IMG/VR virus record: IMGVR_UViG_3300022900_000030
Coordinates: 1 to 37,469 of that record
Origin: a virus
Strand: one strand, 5' to 3'
DNA length: 37,469 nt
The notes under the pieces are model-generated. The model ran no database searches. It was not told the origin of the DNA and saw only the letters and a list, made by a program, of their open reading frames with translations. The translations under genes and the position numbers were made by a program. Shown in pieces: positions 6,830-14,239 of this stretch (position 1 is its first letter; each line of letters begins with the position of its first letter).

Positions 6830-7072
6830 ATGGACGGTTTCAACGGAACAAGTGCTGACGACTTACAGTACGGCGGCACACACTACAAAGACATGCCCAT
6901 CCAACCGTGGGCTGTTATGGAAGCGGTGCTGACCCGCGAGGAATTCATTGGGTTCCTAAAAGGCAACATCATCAAATACAGTTTGCGTCACGGCAGGAAA
7001 GATAGTCCTGACGCAGACAAAGCTCTGCACTACATGCAGAAGCTGAAAGAAACGTCCGGCTCAGGGTGGTGA
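6830..7072 (+). CDS. DUF3310 family protein
   Basis: This protein of 80 residues carries the pattern typical of DUF3310 phage proteins: YGGTHYKDMPIQPW at about 12-25, then a helix leading to GNIIKYSLRHG, then a D-A-x-KALHYMQKL helix. The family is common in phages of many hosts and its function is not established; a link to nucleotide metabolism has been proposed. Start ATG 6830 lies behind AAGGAGAG. It ends the block of small genes before a 187-base gap. Confidence 0.85.
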   Translation: MDGFNGTSADDLQYGGTHYKDMPIQPWAVMEAVLTREEFIGFLKGNIIKYSLRHGRKDSPDADKALHYMQKLKETSGSGW

Positions 7073-7231
7073 GCCAGATTGGTCAGCGTGTGGATCGACA
7101 TAGGCCTTGTAGATGCTCCACACACGCTGAATGAAGTTACTGTGCCACCAAGGTACTCGTGCCTCATGCAGCAGCAACTCGATCTCCACACGGCGAAGCG
7201 GGAGGGCGCCGAATCTACATTTCCCTCCCAC
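7061..7231 (-). other. Possible small leftward ORF in the 7073-7259 gap
   Basis: The gap between the DUF3310-like and VRR-NUC genes has no rightward gene. On the minus strand, a frame of 56 codons from GTG 7231 to a TGA at 7063-7061 contains protein-like text such as RVPWWHSNFIQRVWSIYKAY. There is no ATG and no clear ribosome site, and it would be antisense to the operon. The same stretch holds an inverted repeat near 7092-7138 (GTGTGGA and TCCACAC with flanking CAGC/GCTG). It could be a remnant of a gene, a structured RNA, or chance. Confidence 0.25.
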
Positions 7232-7259
7232 CCCTTAACTTGTTAACAGGAGAACAATC

Positions 7260-7550
7260 ATGGCGTCAACGCCGGAAGCACTGGTCAAGAAACAGATCAG
7301 GAAAATTTTAGATACAACAGCCACGTACTACGCCATGCCCATCGGCACAGGCTACGGCAACAGCGGGGTGCCAGACTTCCTTTGTTGTAGGAACGGTCAT
7401 TTCTTAGCCATAGAAGCCAAAGCAGGCAAAGGCAAAACAACCGCGCTACAAGATGCACACCTCGAGCGTATCAAAGCCGCAGGCGGCACAGCCGTCGTTA
7501 TCAACGAGCAGAACATCAAAGAGCTGCCTGACATACTGGACAAGTTATGA
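7260..7550 (+). CDS. VRR-NUC domain nuclease
   Basis: This 96-residue single-domain protein has the PD-(D/E)XK-type core of VRR-NUC enzymes: GVPD (36-39) with Asp39 and EAK (52-54), then a helix with a conserved-type glutamine and the late strand AVVIN. Such phage enzymes are usually small stand-alone DNA nucleases, probably resolving branched replication or recombination intermediates. Start ATG 7260 follows AGGAGAACAATC. Its end overlaps the next gene by 4 bases (ATGA). Position directly upstream of the DNA polymerase supports a role in replication or recombination. Confidence 0.85.
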   Translation: MASTPEALVKKQIRKILDTTATYYAMPIGTGYGNSGVPDFLCCRNGHFLAIEAKAGKGKTTALQDAHLERIKAAGGTAVVINEQNIKELPDILDKL

Positions 7551-7819
7551 AAATGTTTGAGATCATCGAGCGATCAATAGCGAACTTTGACTCGCTGTCG
7601 GAAGACGACAAAGAACGCTTCGCTGGTATGTGTGCCATCTTAGCCGCGTGCATAACCGAGCACCAAAAAGCTGTGTGGTTGATCGACCGAGAAGACACGG
7701 TGTCTGTAATGGCAGTCAATGCCAACGAACTAGAAATAGCGCAGCTCATTGGCGAGGGCTACGAGCTATTCAACTGCGCCGTGATGGAAGACGCGCCACC
7801 AAAGGAGATGATGAATTGA
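7547..7819 (+). CDS. Small acidic hypothetical protein before DNA polymerase
   Basis: This acidic, helical protein of 90 residues (MKMFEIIERSIANFDSL...) overlaps the VRR-NUC gene (ATGA) and the polymerase start (TTGA), so it is coupled to both. It contains an aliphatic helix around GMCAILAACI and no catalytic motif. Its 3' end supplies the ribosome site AAAGGAGATG for the polymerase. No family was recognised. Confidence 0.6.
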   Translation: MKMFEIIERSIANFDSLSEDDKERFAGMCAILAACITEHQKAVWLIDREDTVSVMAVNANELEIAQLIGEGYELFNCAVMEDAPPKEMMN

Positions 7820-9783
7820 GTAAGTTATTTGACCAAATCATAACTGTTGACTTCGAGACGTACTGGGATAGCAAGTCCTTTACGTTGAGCAAGATAACTA
7901 CGGAGGAGTACATACGCGATGAAAAATTTAGAGACTTCGGAGCTTGCTTCCATGTATACGGAAGCGACGAACCAATTGAATGGGTTAGAGGATGCGACAT
8001 ACCTGAGTACGTTTCTGGAATCGATTGGGGACGAACCGCAGTGCTTGCGCACAATGCACAATTCGATGTTTCAATACTGGGATGGCGGTATGGCGTATCC
8101 CCGGCATTCATATTCGATACCCTATCAATGGCGCGAGCTTTACGCGGTGTGGAGGTTGGCAACTCCCTCGCGAAATTGGCAGAAGATTTCGGACTGCCCG
8201 CTAAAGGCAAAGCCGTTTATTCGACTAATGGGCTTGCCGACATTTCTCCAGAGATGGAAAGAGAGCTCGCTGAGTACTGCAAACATGATGTGTATTTGTG
8301 TGAAGAAATCTTCACGCGTTTATCGGTGGGGTACCCTAGATCGGAGCTACGACTGATCGACATGACGCTCAAGATGTACACCGAGCCCATGCTTAAGTTG
8401 GATAGTGCAATGCTTGAGCAGGCGCTGGTTGATGAGAAGGCACGCCGTGAGGGTTTACTGCAACGTCTTGGTGTAGAAGAAAAGCAGCTGGCATCCAACC
8501 CGATGTTTGCTGACATCCTGATCAATATGGGTGTGCCCCCACCAAAGAAAGTCAGTAAGACAACAGGCAAAGAAACGCTGGCACTTGCCAAGAACGACGC
8601 CCTGTTCCAAGCCCTGCTCAATGGAGACAACGAGGACGTAGCGGCGCTGTGTGAGGCTCGCCTAGCGGTGAAGTCAACAACCGAACGTACCCGTGCCCAA
8701 CGGTTCCTCGACATCAGTAAGCGCGGACCTCTGCCTGTGCCTCTGAGCTACTACGGAGCGGCAACTGGGCGATGGACGGCATCCAAGGGCAGCGCCATCA
8801 ACATGCAGAACCTTAAGCGCGGCTCGTTCCTACGCAAAGCCATCATGGCACCAGAGGGGCATCAGCTAGTTGTTGGTGACTTGTCTCAGATCGAGCCTCG
8901 TGTTCTGGCATGGCTGTCGGACTATGAAGACATGCTTATGATCTTTAAGCAAGGCGGCGACCCGTACGCGGCGTTTGGTGCACAGATGTTCAACATTCCG
9001 GGGATGACCAAAGAGAGCCACCCTGATCTGCGGCAGTCTGCTAAGTCGGCGCTTCTGGGCTGTGGCTACGGCTTGGGCTGGGCATCCTTTGCGGCGCAGT
9101 TACTGACCGGCTTCCTTGGCGCACCGCCAGTTATGTACACGAAAGACTTTGCCAAGAAGCTGGGCGTCGATCGGGATTACGTGGAGAAGTTTGTCAACAA
9201 CGAAGAAAACGTTGCGAAGCTGGAAGCCATACCGCACACCTGCTCTATTGATGATTTGTTAACACATGCCGTAGCGGCAAAGAAGATCATCGACATTTAC
9301 CGGAGCACCGCATGGCCTGTCGTATCGTTCTGGAATATGTGCGCAGAGCTGCTTGTTAAATCGCTTGCAGGCGGCGAAGAAGTGGTGTATAAATGTATCA
9401 CTTTCAGAAAAGAGGAGATCGTATTGCCCAACGGCATGCGGCTCTTGTATCCGAATTTACGACAAGTTAAGGATGAAAACGGTAGGAGCCAGTGGGTATA
9501 CGGGCCAGACGCTACCAAGCTCTATCCGGGCAAGATAACGAACAACATTGTTCAAGGAACAGCGCGTATCGTTATGACGGATGGGATGCTCCGAGTGGGG
9601 AAAAGATACCCCATCAAGGGCACGGTGCACGACGAGTTAATCGCCGTTGTACCAGACGAAGAAGTGTCTGACGCGAAGACTTGGGTCTTGGCGCAGATGA
9701 CTATGGAGCCGAAGTATATGCCGGGCATACCTTTGGACGCTGACGGTGGCGCACACCGCCGATATGGATTAGCTAAAAACTAG
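7816..9783 (+). CDS. Family A DNA polymerase with 3'-5' exonuclease
   Basis: This 655-residue replicative DNA polymerase has an N-terminal DnaQ-type exonuclease: VDFET with Asp12/Glu14, AHNAQFD around residue 80 and YCKHDVYLCEE near residue 155. The C-terminal family A polymerase has motif A GDLSQIEPR with Asp355, motif B with Arg406, Lys410 and Tyr418 (KSALLGCGYG), and motif C VHDE with Asp606/Glu607. All catalytic residues are present. No N-terminal 5'-nuclease is visible. I place the start at TTG 7816, eight bases after GGAG (7804-7807) and overlapping the upstream stop; the longer upstream frame is antisense-like arginine-rich text and lacks an RBS. With the primase-helicase and the acidic-tailed protein it forms the core of the phage replisome. 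Confidence 0.95.
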   Translation: MSKLFDQIITVDFETYWDSKSFTLSKITTEEYIRDEKFRDFGACFHVYGSDEPIEWVRGCDIPEYVSGIDWGRTAVLAHNAQFDVSILGWRYGVSPAFIFDTLSMARALRGVEVGNSLAKLAEDFGLPAKGKAVYSTNGLADISPEMERELAEYCKHDVYLCEEIFTRLSVGYPRSELRLIDMTLKMYTEPMLKLDSAMLEQALVDEKARREGLLQRLGVEEKQLASNPMFADILINMGVPPPKKVSKTTGKETLALAKNDALFQALLNGDNEDVAALCEARLAVKSTTERTRAQRFLDISKRGPLPVPLSYYGAATGRWTASKGSAINMQNLKRGSFLRKAIMAPEGHQLVVGDLSQIEPRVLAWLSDYEDMLMIFKQGGDPYAAFGAQMFNIPGMTKESHPDLRQSAKSALLGCGYGLGWASFAAQLLTGFLGAPPVMYTKDFAKKLGVDRDYVEKFVNNEENVAKLEAIPHTCSIDDLLTHAVAAKKIIDIYRSTAWPVVSFWNMCAELLVKSLAGGEEVVYKCITFRKEEIVLPNGMRLLYPNLRQVKDENGRSQWVYGPDATKLYPGKITNNIVQGTARIVMTDGMLRVGKRYPIKGTVHDELIAVVPDEEVSDAKTWVLAQMTMEPKYMPGIPLDADGGAHRRYGLAKN

Positions 9784-9792
9784 GAGAAGCAA

Positions 9793-10080
9793 ATGTTATT
9801 ACCAAAAACTATTGAGGTTGGCAAATCAATATACACAATCAATCAGCCAAAGGAGATTACCAAATGTCTAGGTCAGATTGATTACACGGAAAAGGTTATT
9901 GATGTGGCAACCCACGCTCTGAATTACAAACTGGCAGACGGAGAACGTAGCGAGACGTTCTGGCACGAGCTAACCCACGCCATACTGCACGACATGAACC
10001 ACTCCCTGACGCGTGACGAGAAGTTTGTAACCGCCTTTGCTCGCCGTCTCAATGACGCCATCCTTTCTGCGGAGTTCTGA
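9793..10080 (+). CDS. Small HExxH metallopeptidase-like protein
   Basis: This protein of 95 residues carries FWHELTHAILHDM with HELTH at 58-62, the zinc-binding HExxH motif, plus further His and Glu residues downstream. The layout resembles compact ImmA/IrrE- or SprT-like minimal metallopeptidases. In phages such proteins could cleave a repressor or a host factor, but no substrate can be inferred. It follows the polymerase by 9 bases with RBS AGGAGAAGCAA, and its stop overlaps the next start by one base (TGATG). Confidence 0.75.
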   Translation: MLLPKTIEVGKSIYTINQPKEITKCLGQIDYTEKVIDVATHALNYKLADGERSETFWHELTHAILHDMNHSLTRDEKFVTAFARRLNDAILSAEF

Positions 10081-10745
10081 TGAAAAAACCTGCATGGAGC
10101 CATAGCTCCCTAAAAGACTTTGAGGGGTGCGCTAGGCGCTACCATGAGGTCAAAGTTCTGAAGAACTACCCGTTCCAAGAGACCGAGGCAACCCGTTATG
10201 GAAACCAAGTACACGAGTCCTTGGAGTTCTACATTCGGGACGGCAAAGAGATACCGCCAGAGCACAGCCAGTTTAAGCCTGTTGTTGACAAGCTGTTAGC
10301 AAAACCGGGACGTAAGCTAGCAGAGCAGGAGATGGCGCTCACCGTAGACCTGAAGCCTACCGACTGGAAAGCCAAGGACGTGTGGGTACGGGGTATAGCC
10401 GATATGCTGATCATTGACGACGACAACCTGACGGCGTGGGTGGTGGACTGGAAGACAGGGAACGACAGGTATCCAGATCGTGACCAGCTAATCCTGATGT
10501 CCATCATGGTGTTTGAGCACTACCCCCATATCCGCAAGGTCAACTCAGCCCTGTTGTTTATTGTCAAGAACAGCATGGTCAAGATGCAGATGACACGCGA
10601 TCAAAAAGACGCGGCATGGTGGCGTTATCGTGAGCGAACCGCTAGACTAGAGGCGTGCTTTGAGAACAATGTTTGGAACCCTAACCAAACGCCCCTGTGT
10701 AAGTGGTGTCAAGTTAAGGGCTGTGAATTTAACCCGCATCATTAA
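10080..10745 (+). CDS. PD-(D/E)XK nuclease with four-cysteine (Fe-S type) layout, Cas4/AddB-like
   Basis: This 221-residue protein has the RecB-family nuclease core: RYGNQVHESLEFY helix (about 40-52) with conserved His, Asp108 in GIADM, and DWK (123-125). A cysteine at residue 17 (FEGCARRYH) and three near the C-terminus (207, 210, 215 in CKWCQVKGC) reproduce the arrangement that binds a 4Fe-4S cluster in Cas4 and AddB nucleases. It probably processes DNA ends or single strands during replication and recombination. No cas genes are nearby, so a phage recombination role is more likely than adaptation. Start and stop codons overlap neighbours closely. Confidence 0.85.
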   Translation: MKKPAWSHSSLKDFEGCARRYHEVKVLKNYPFQETEATRYGNQVHESLEFYIRDGKEIPPEHSQFKPVVDKLLAKPGRKLAEQEMALTVDLKPTDWKAKDVWVRGIADMLIIDDDNLTAWVVDWKTGNDRYPDRDQLILMSIMVFEHYPHIRKVNSALLFIVKNSMVKMQMTRDQKDAAWWRYRERTARLEACFENNVWNPNQTPLCKWCQVKGCEFNPHH

Positions 10746-10754
10746 GGACTAAAA

Positions 10755-11021
10755 ATGCCTTACGTAAACAAACCCCGTCCCTATAAAAAAGAGTACGAAC
10801 AGTACGATGGGACACCCGCAGTTAAAAAGAAACGCGCTGCTCGTAACAAAGCACGCCGCATGATGGAGAGAGAAGGGCTCGTTCATAAAGGAGATGGCAA
10901 AGATGTCGATCACAAACGGCCCCTTTCAAAAGGCGGCGCCTCAACTAGAAGCAATATTCGCGTTAAGAGCGCGACTGCAAACCGATCATATAAAAGGAAT
11001 GCAGACGGCTCCGTCAAATGA
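10755..11021 (+). CDS. HNH endonuclease-like protein
   Basis: This very basic protein of 88 residues has DVDHKRPLSKGG (about 51-62) followed by TRSNIRVKSATANRSY. This is the Asp-His ... Asn ... (H/N) pattern of small HNH nucleases, with the usual third His replaced by Asn. The N-terminal half is Lys/Arg-rich and could bind DNA. RBS AAGGACT lies before ATG 10755. The last 119 bases are shared with another gene in a different frame. It may be a nicking enzyme or a free-standing homing-type nuclease. Confidence 0.8.
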   Translation: MPYVNKPRPYKKEYEQYDGTPAVKKKRAARNKARRMMEREGLVHKGDGKDVDHKRPLSKGGASTRSNIRVKSATANRSYKRNADGSVK

Positions 11022-11205
11022 TGACGTGCCGATTGACGTACTAGCTGATCTGTGGCTGGTACGTTTCGGAGATGCGTGGGTAGATCAAGACACCATCAAT
11101 CAGGATGACTTTTTCTATGACGCATTCATCAGACTTAGGCAAAGAGGTTACATACAACAACATTTTTTGACGGACCGCGCAAAGTACGTGTGCCGCAAAC
11201 CATAA
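10903..11205 (+). CDS. Hypothetical protein overlapping the HNH gene
   Basis: This protein of 100 residues starts inside the HNH gene in another frame. ATG 10903 lies nine bases after AAAGGAG (10887-10893), a strong internal ribosome site; ATG 10894 sits too close to it. The part beyond the HNH stop (from about residue 41, VPIDVLADLWLVRFGD) is clearly protein-like, with aromatic and acidic helices; the overlapping part is less typical. No domain was recognised. It ends 12 bases before the helicase start. Confidence 0.65.
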   Translation: MSITNGPFQKAAPQLEAIFALRARLQTDHIKGMQTAPSNDDVPIDVLADLWLVRFGDAWVDQDTINQDDFFYDAFIRLRQRGYIQQHFLTDRAKYVCRKP

Positions 11206-11216
11206 AGAGAGAAGCA

Positions 11217-12776
11217 ATGCAGATCGTAAATGACAAGGCGCTAGTCTTGCGGACTCGCAATCCGTCTAAGTACAGCGTCATACCAAAGCACAGAATAGTT
11301 GCGGAGAAAGACGGCATCTATGATATTGCCGTTTACTGGGGCTTGGACGAGACCCGAGTACTTCGCAACCTTGGCGTGAAGCATGCGCCATCACCAATCA
11401 CAAGACGCTACGATTGGCCCGGGAAGTTTACGCCAATGGCTCACCAAAAAGAGACCTCGGCTTTCCTGACGCTATATCGTCGTGCGTTTTGTTTCAATGA
11501 CCCCGGTACAGGCAAGACGCTGTCTGCGTTGTGGGCGGCTGACTACTTGATGCAACGTGGCGAGGTTCGCCGTGTGCTGATTCTGTGTCCGCTGTCTATC
11601 ATGCACAGCGCGTGGATGGGCGACATAAACAGTAGCGTGATTCATCGCTCGGCTATTGTTGCCCACCATGCGCAAGCTGCGCGGCGCATCGAAATGATTC
11701 AGGGTGACTACGAGATCGTGATTGCCAACTACGATGGGCTGAACTTGATTGCAAACGAGATCAACAATGACGGTCGTTTTGACTTGGTTATCGTTGACGA
11801 GGCTAACGCATACAAGAACCCATCTACGCGGCGATGGAAGGCGTTGGCGTCAATCATTAAGCCCGAGACCTATCTGTGGATGATGACGGGTACTCCCGCA
11901 TCGCAGTCGCCTGTTGATGCGTACGGCTTGGCAAAGCTCGTGAATCCCGGCGGGGTGCCTAAGTTCTACACGGCGTGGCGTGACAAGGTTATGTACAAAG
12001 TTACGCAGTTCAAGTGGGTGCCAAAAGCAACCGCTCGTGATACTGTGTTCGACGCACTTCAACCAGCAATACGTTTTAGTAAAGCCGAGTGTCTTGACTT
12101 GCCGCCAGTTATCACCATGACGCGCGAGGTGCCGATGACTTCGCAACAAACCAAGTACTACAACATGCTCAAAGAGCAGATGCTGGTCAAGGCGGCGGGT
12201 GAAGTGATCAGTGCTGTCAACGCTGGGGTTGCGGTTAGCAAGCTGCTACAAATCTCGTGCGGCGCCGCATACACGGATGACAAAGAGGTTGTCGAGTTTG
12301 ATGCCGCGCCGCGCCTCAATGTGTTGGGGGAGATTTTGGAAGAGACCAACCGCAAGGTTATTATCTTTGCGTTGTTCCGCTCCAGCATTGACACAATCAC
12401 CCAACACCTGACCAAGCAGGGCGTGGGGGTAGCGCAGATTCATGGCGATGTGTCGGCGAGCAAACGTGGTCAGATCATCCGCGACTTCCAGACAACCGAC
12501 ACGATACGCGTGCTTGTCATGCAACCTCAAGCAACCGCACACGGCATCACTTTGACCGCCGCTGATACTGTTGTTTTCTTTGGTCCGCTGATGAGTGTTG
12601 AACAGTACATCCAATGTATTGCACGCGCGGATCGTAAGGGGCAAGACTCAGACAAAGTCACCGTGGTGCATATAGAATCAAGTCCGCTTGAGAAGAAATT
12701 GTTCAAGGCGATGAGTAGCAAAGTTGATGACAACTCGTTACTCGTTAGCTTGTTCGATAGTGAAATAAAAAATTAA
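11217..12776 (+). CDS. SNF2-like superfamily 2 helicase
   Basis: This 519-residue protein has both RecA-like lobes. Lobe 1 has Walker A NDPGTGKT (94-101), a DEAN variant of the DEAD/H box (194-197) and TGTP (motif III). Lobe 2 has IIFALFRSSID, IHGDVS, and motif VI ARADRKGQ (469-476), typical of SNF2/SWI2-like helicases and translocases. Phage members act in replication, recombination or clearing proteins from DNA. I prefer ATG 11217 (GAGAGAAGCA upstream) to the in-frame ATG at 11190, which would overlap the previous gene. It is the last gene before the second promoter. Confidence 0.9.
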   Translation: MQIVNDKALVLRTRNPSKYSVIPKHRIVAEKDGIYDIAVYWGLDETRVLRNLGVKHAPSPITRRYDWPGKFTPMAHQKETSAFLTLYRRAFCFNDPGTGKTLSALWAADYLMQRGEVRRVLILCPLSIMHSAWMGDINSSVIHRSAIVAHHAQAARRIEMIQGDYEIVIANYDGLNLIANEINNDGRFDLVIVDEANAYKNPSTRRWKALASIIKPETYLWMMTGTPASQSPVDAYGLAKLVNPGGVPKFYTAWRDKVMYKVTQFKWVPKATARDTVFDALQPAIRFSKAECLDLPPVITMTREVPMTSQQTKYYNMLKEQMLVKAAGEVISAVNAGVAVSKLLQISCGAAYTDDKEVVEFDAAPRLNVLGEILEETNRKVIIFALFRSSIDTITQHLTKQGVGVAQIHGDVSASKRGQIIRDFQTTDTIRVLVMQPQATAHGITLTAADTVVFFGPLMSVEQYIQCIARADRKGQDSDKVTVVHIESSPLEKKLFKAMSSKVDDNSLLVSLFDSEIKN

Positions 12777-12783
12777 AAACAGT

Positions 12784-12811
12784 TTGCACGAATACAGAAA
12801 ACCTGTATGAT
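12784..12811 (+). promoter_or_regulatory. Second sigma70-like rightward promoter
   Basis: TTGCAC (12784-12789) and TATGAT (12806-12811) are separated by 16 bases in an AT-rich gap after the helicase stop. A 6-bp inverted repeat, ATACAG and CTGTAT with loop AAAAC (12792-12808), lies in the spacer and reaches into the -10 box. The 16-bp palindrome shared with the first promoter begins at the last base of the -10 box. It should drive the SSB-like and primase genes. Confidence 0.6.
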
Positions 12812-12826
12812 GTCAAACATTAGACA
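12811..12826. promoter_or_regulatory. Palindromic operator candidate, copy 2
   Basis: TGTCAAACATTAGACA matches the site at 94-109 at 15 of 16 positions. Here it covers the predicted transcription start instead of the -35 region, and runs directly into the Shine-Dalgarno sequence AAGGAG of the gene at 12838. A bound protein would block initiation from either position. No third copy was found by eye. Confidence 0.5.
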
Positions 12827-12837
12827 AGGAGAAGCAA

Positions 12838-13254
12838 ATGACAGAAGAAGCAGAATCCGCAGAAATACCAATGGATAAGCTGGCGCGGGTGTATCGAAAG
12901 ATACGCGACGAGAAGCAACGCCTGAGCCGCGAGTACGAAGGTAAGATTGCAGAACTAGAAGGCAAACTAGATCAACTCAAAATTGCCATGAAAGATCAGA
13001 TGCTGCGCTTGGGTACAACATCCATGCGTACAAATAGCGGTACCGTATCGTTGGCTAAACACACAAAGTACAGCACTAACGATTGGGATAGCTTTAAACA
13101 ATTCATCATGGAACATGACGCCGTAGACTTGCTTGAGAAGCGCGTTGCGCAGATCAACATGGCTACGTTCCTTGAGGAAAACCCCGGCGTCGTTCCCCCC
13201 GGATTGAACTCGTTGACTGAGTATTCGATTTCTGTCCGTAAGCCCTCAAACTAA
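12838..13254 (+). CDS. Coiled-coil phage protein
   Basis: This protein of 138 residues has an N-terminal acidic start and a long helix (about 12-60, containing KLARVYRKIRDEKQRLSREY and heptad Leu/Ile spacing), then a compact C-terminal part with SMRTNSGTVSLAK and DLLEKRVAQINMATFLEENP. The layout (coiled coil plus small alpha/beta domain) loosely resembles phage Gam-like host nuclease inhibitors, but no diagnostic motif supports that. It is first in the second rightward unit and sits directly before the SSB-like gene, which suggests a DNA replication or recombination role. RBS AAGGAGAAGCAA. Confidence 0.6.
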   Translation: MTEEAESAEIPMDKLARVYRKIRDEKQRLSREYEGKIAELEGKLDQLKIAMKDQMLRLGTTSMRTNSGTVSLAKHTKYSTNDWDSFKQFIMEHDAVDLLEKRVAQINMATFLEENPGVVPPGLNSLTEYSISVRKPSN

Positions 13255-13265
13255 GGAGAAGTGAA

Positions 13266-14210
13266 ATGAGTGAAGTTGTTCCTTTTAACCCATCAAAATT
13301 GCCTGCGTTCGCAAAGAACCGTGGCGAACTGTCTGACCTTGCCAAGGCGCTAGCTGGTGGCTCTGGTGGTGGCGGTGGTGGCAAGCGCATCTCTATCAAA
13401 GGTGGTGTGTTCCGTCTGCTGGCTTCTGGTAAAGAAGTTGCTGCAATTGACGAGCGCTATCTTGACGTAGTGATTGTGAATGCCGCACCCAAAGTCAGCC
13501 GTGTGTTCTACGCCAAGAGCTACGATGCGGCGACTGTCTCTGCGCCTGACTGCTGGTCGCCCGATGGTGAGAAGCCCTCCCCTGATGCAGAGAACCGCCA
13601 AGCGTCACGTTGCGCTGAGTGTGTCCAGAACATCGCCGGATCGGGTCAGGGTAATAGCCGCGCTTGCCGTTACCAGCAACGCATTGCCGTAGTGCTCGCC
13701 AACGATATGGAAGGCGATGTCATGCAGTTAACTCTGCCAGCTACGAGCGTGTTCGGTAAGGAGAACGGCGATGAGCGTCCCTTGCAGGCATACGCCCGTT
13801 ATCTGGTCGCGCAGAACATCGACCCCTCTGAACTCGTTACCCGTATGAAGTTCGATACAAAGTCAGAGAGCCCCAAGCTGTTCTTCAAGCCTGTGCGTTG
13901 GCTGACTGATGACGAGCGCCCCGGCATCGTAGATCAAAGCAAATCAGACGCCGCTATTCGGGCAATCACTATGACGGTCGCCAAGCAGGATGGTGTAGTA
14001 TCTAAGCCCTTGGCTATCGAAGGTACCCGTCCAGCCCCCGTAGAGGAAGAAGCCCCCGCACCCAAGGCTAAGAAAGCCAAAGCTGCCACCGTAGAGGTGG
14101 AGGACGATGACGACGAGCCAACCGTGCGTAAGGAAACCAAGAAGCCAAGCGCCGTGCCGACTGCTAAGGCATCCTTAGCCGACATGGTCGATGACTGGGA
14201 CGACGAATAA
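13266..14210 (+). CDS. Putative single-stranded DNA-binding protein with acidic tail
   Basis: This 314-residue protein begins with a flexible part containing a Gly/Ser run (31-39). A strand-rich core follows (about 40-230), holding cysteines in CAEC and CRYQQR that could bind zinc. The C-terminal segment is a long Pro/Ala/Lys/Glu-rich linker ending DMVDDWDDE. An acidic tip with a hydrophobic residue after a disordered linker is the hallmark of SSB-type proteins such as T7 gp2.5 and bacterial SSB, and a zinc site is known in T4 gp32. It sits between the coiled-coil protein and the primase-helicase, as expected for a replisome SSB. The fold itself was not recognised, so the call rests on architecture and context. 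Confidence 0.65.
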   Translation: MSEVVPFNPSKLPAFAKNRGELSDLAKALAGGSGGGGGGKRISIKGGVFRLLASGKEVAAIDERYLDVVIVNAAPKVSRVFYAKSYDAATVSAPDCWSPDGEKPSPDAENRQASRCAECVQNIAGSGQGNSRACRYQQRIAVVLANDMEGDVMQLTLPATSVFGKENGDERPLQAYARYLVAQNIDPSELVTRMKFDTKSESPKLFFKPVRWLTDDERPGIVDQSKSDAAIRAITMTVAKQDGVVSKPLAIEGTRPAPVEEEAPAPKAKKAKAATVEVEDDDDEPTVRKETKKPSAVPTAKASLADMVDDWDDE

Positions 14211-14239
14211 GGAGAAAGGGGGCTTCGGCCCCCGTTACG
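14211..14239 (+). promoter_or_regulatory. Shine-Dalgarno and C(UUCG)G hairpin preceding the HTH gene
   Basis: AAGGAG (14209-14214) lies 25 bases before ATG 14240, too far for normal use. Between them is a perfect 6-bp hairpin, GGGGGC and GCCCCC closed by the extra-stable UUCG tetraloop (14218-14233). Folding it removes 16 bases and brings the Shine-Dalgarno to about 9 bases from the ATG. The same hairpin could instead reduce expression or slow transcription; no U run follows, so it is not a normal terminator. Confidence 0.6.

Noticed and set aside
7630-7815. N-terminal extension of the DNA polymerase frame
   Set aside because: The extra 62 residues are Arg/Cys-rich shadow text of the gene at 7547, and the exonuclease motif starts immediately after TTG 7816, which has a good ribosome site.
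12792-12808. LexA/SOS box in the second promoter
   Set aside because: The ATACAG-CTGTAT repeat has the half-sites in the reverse order to CTGT-N8-ACAG.
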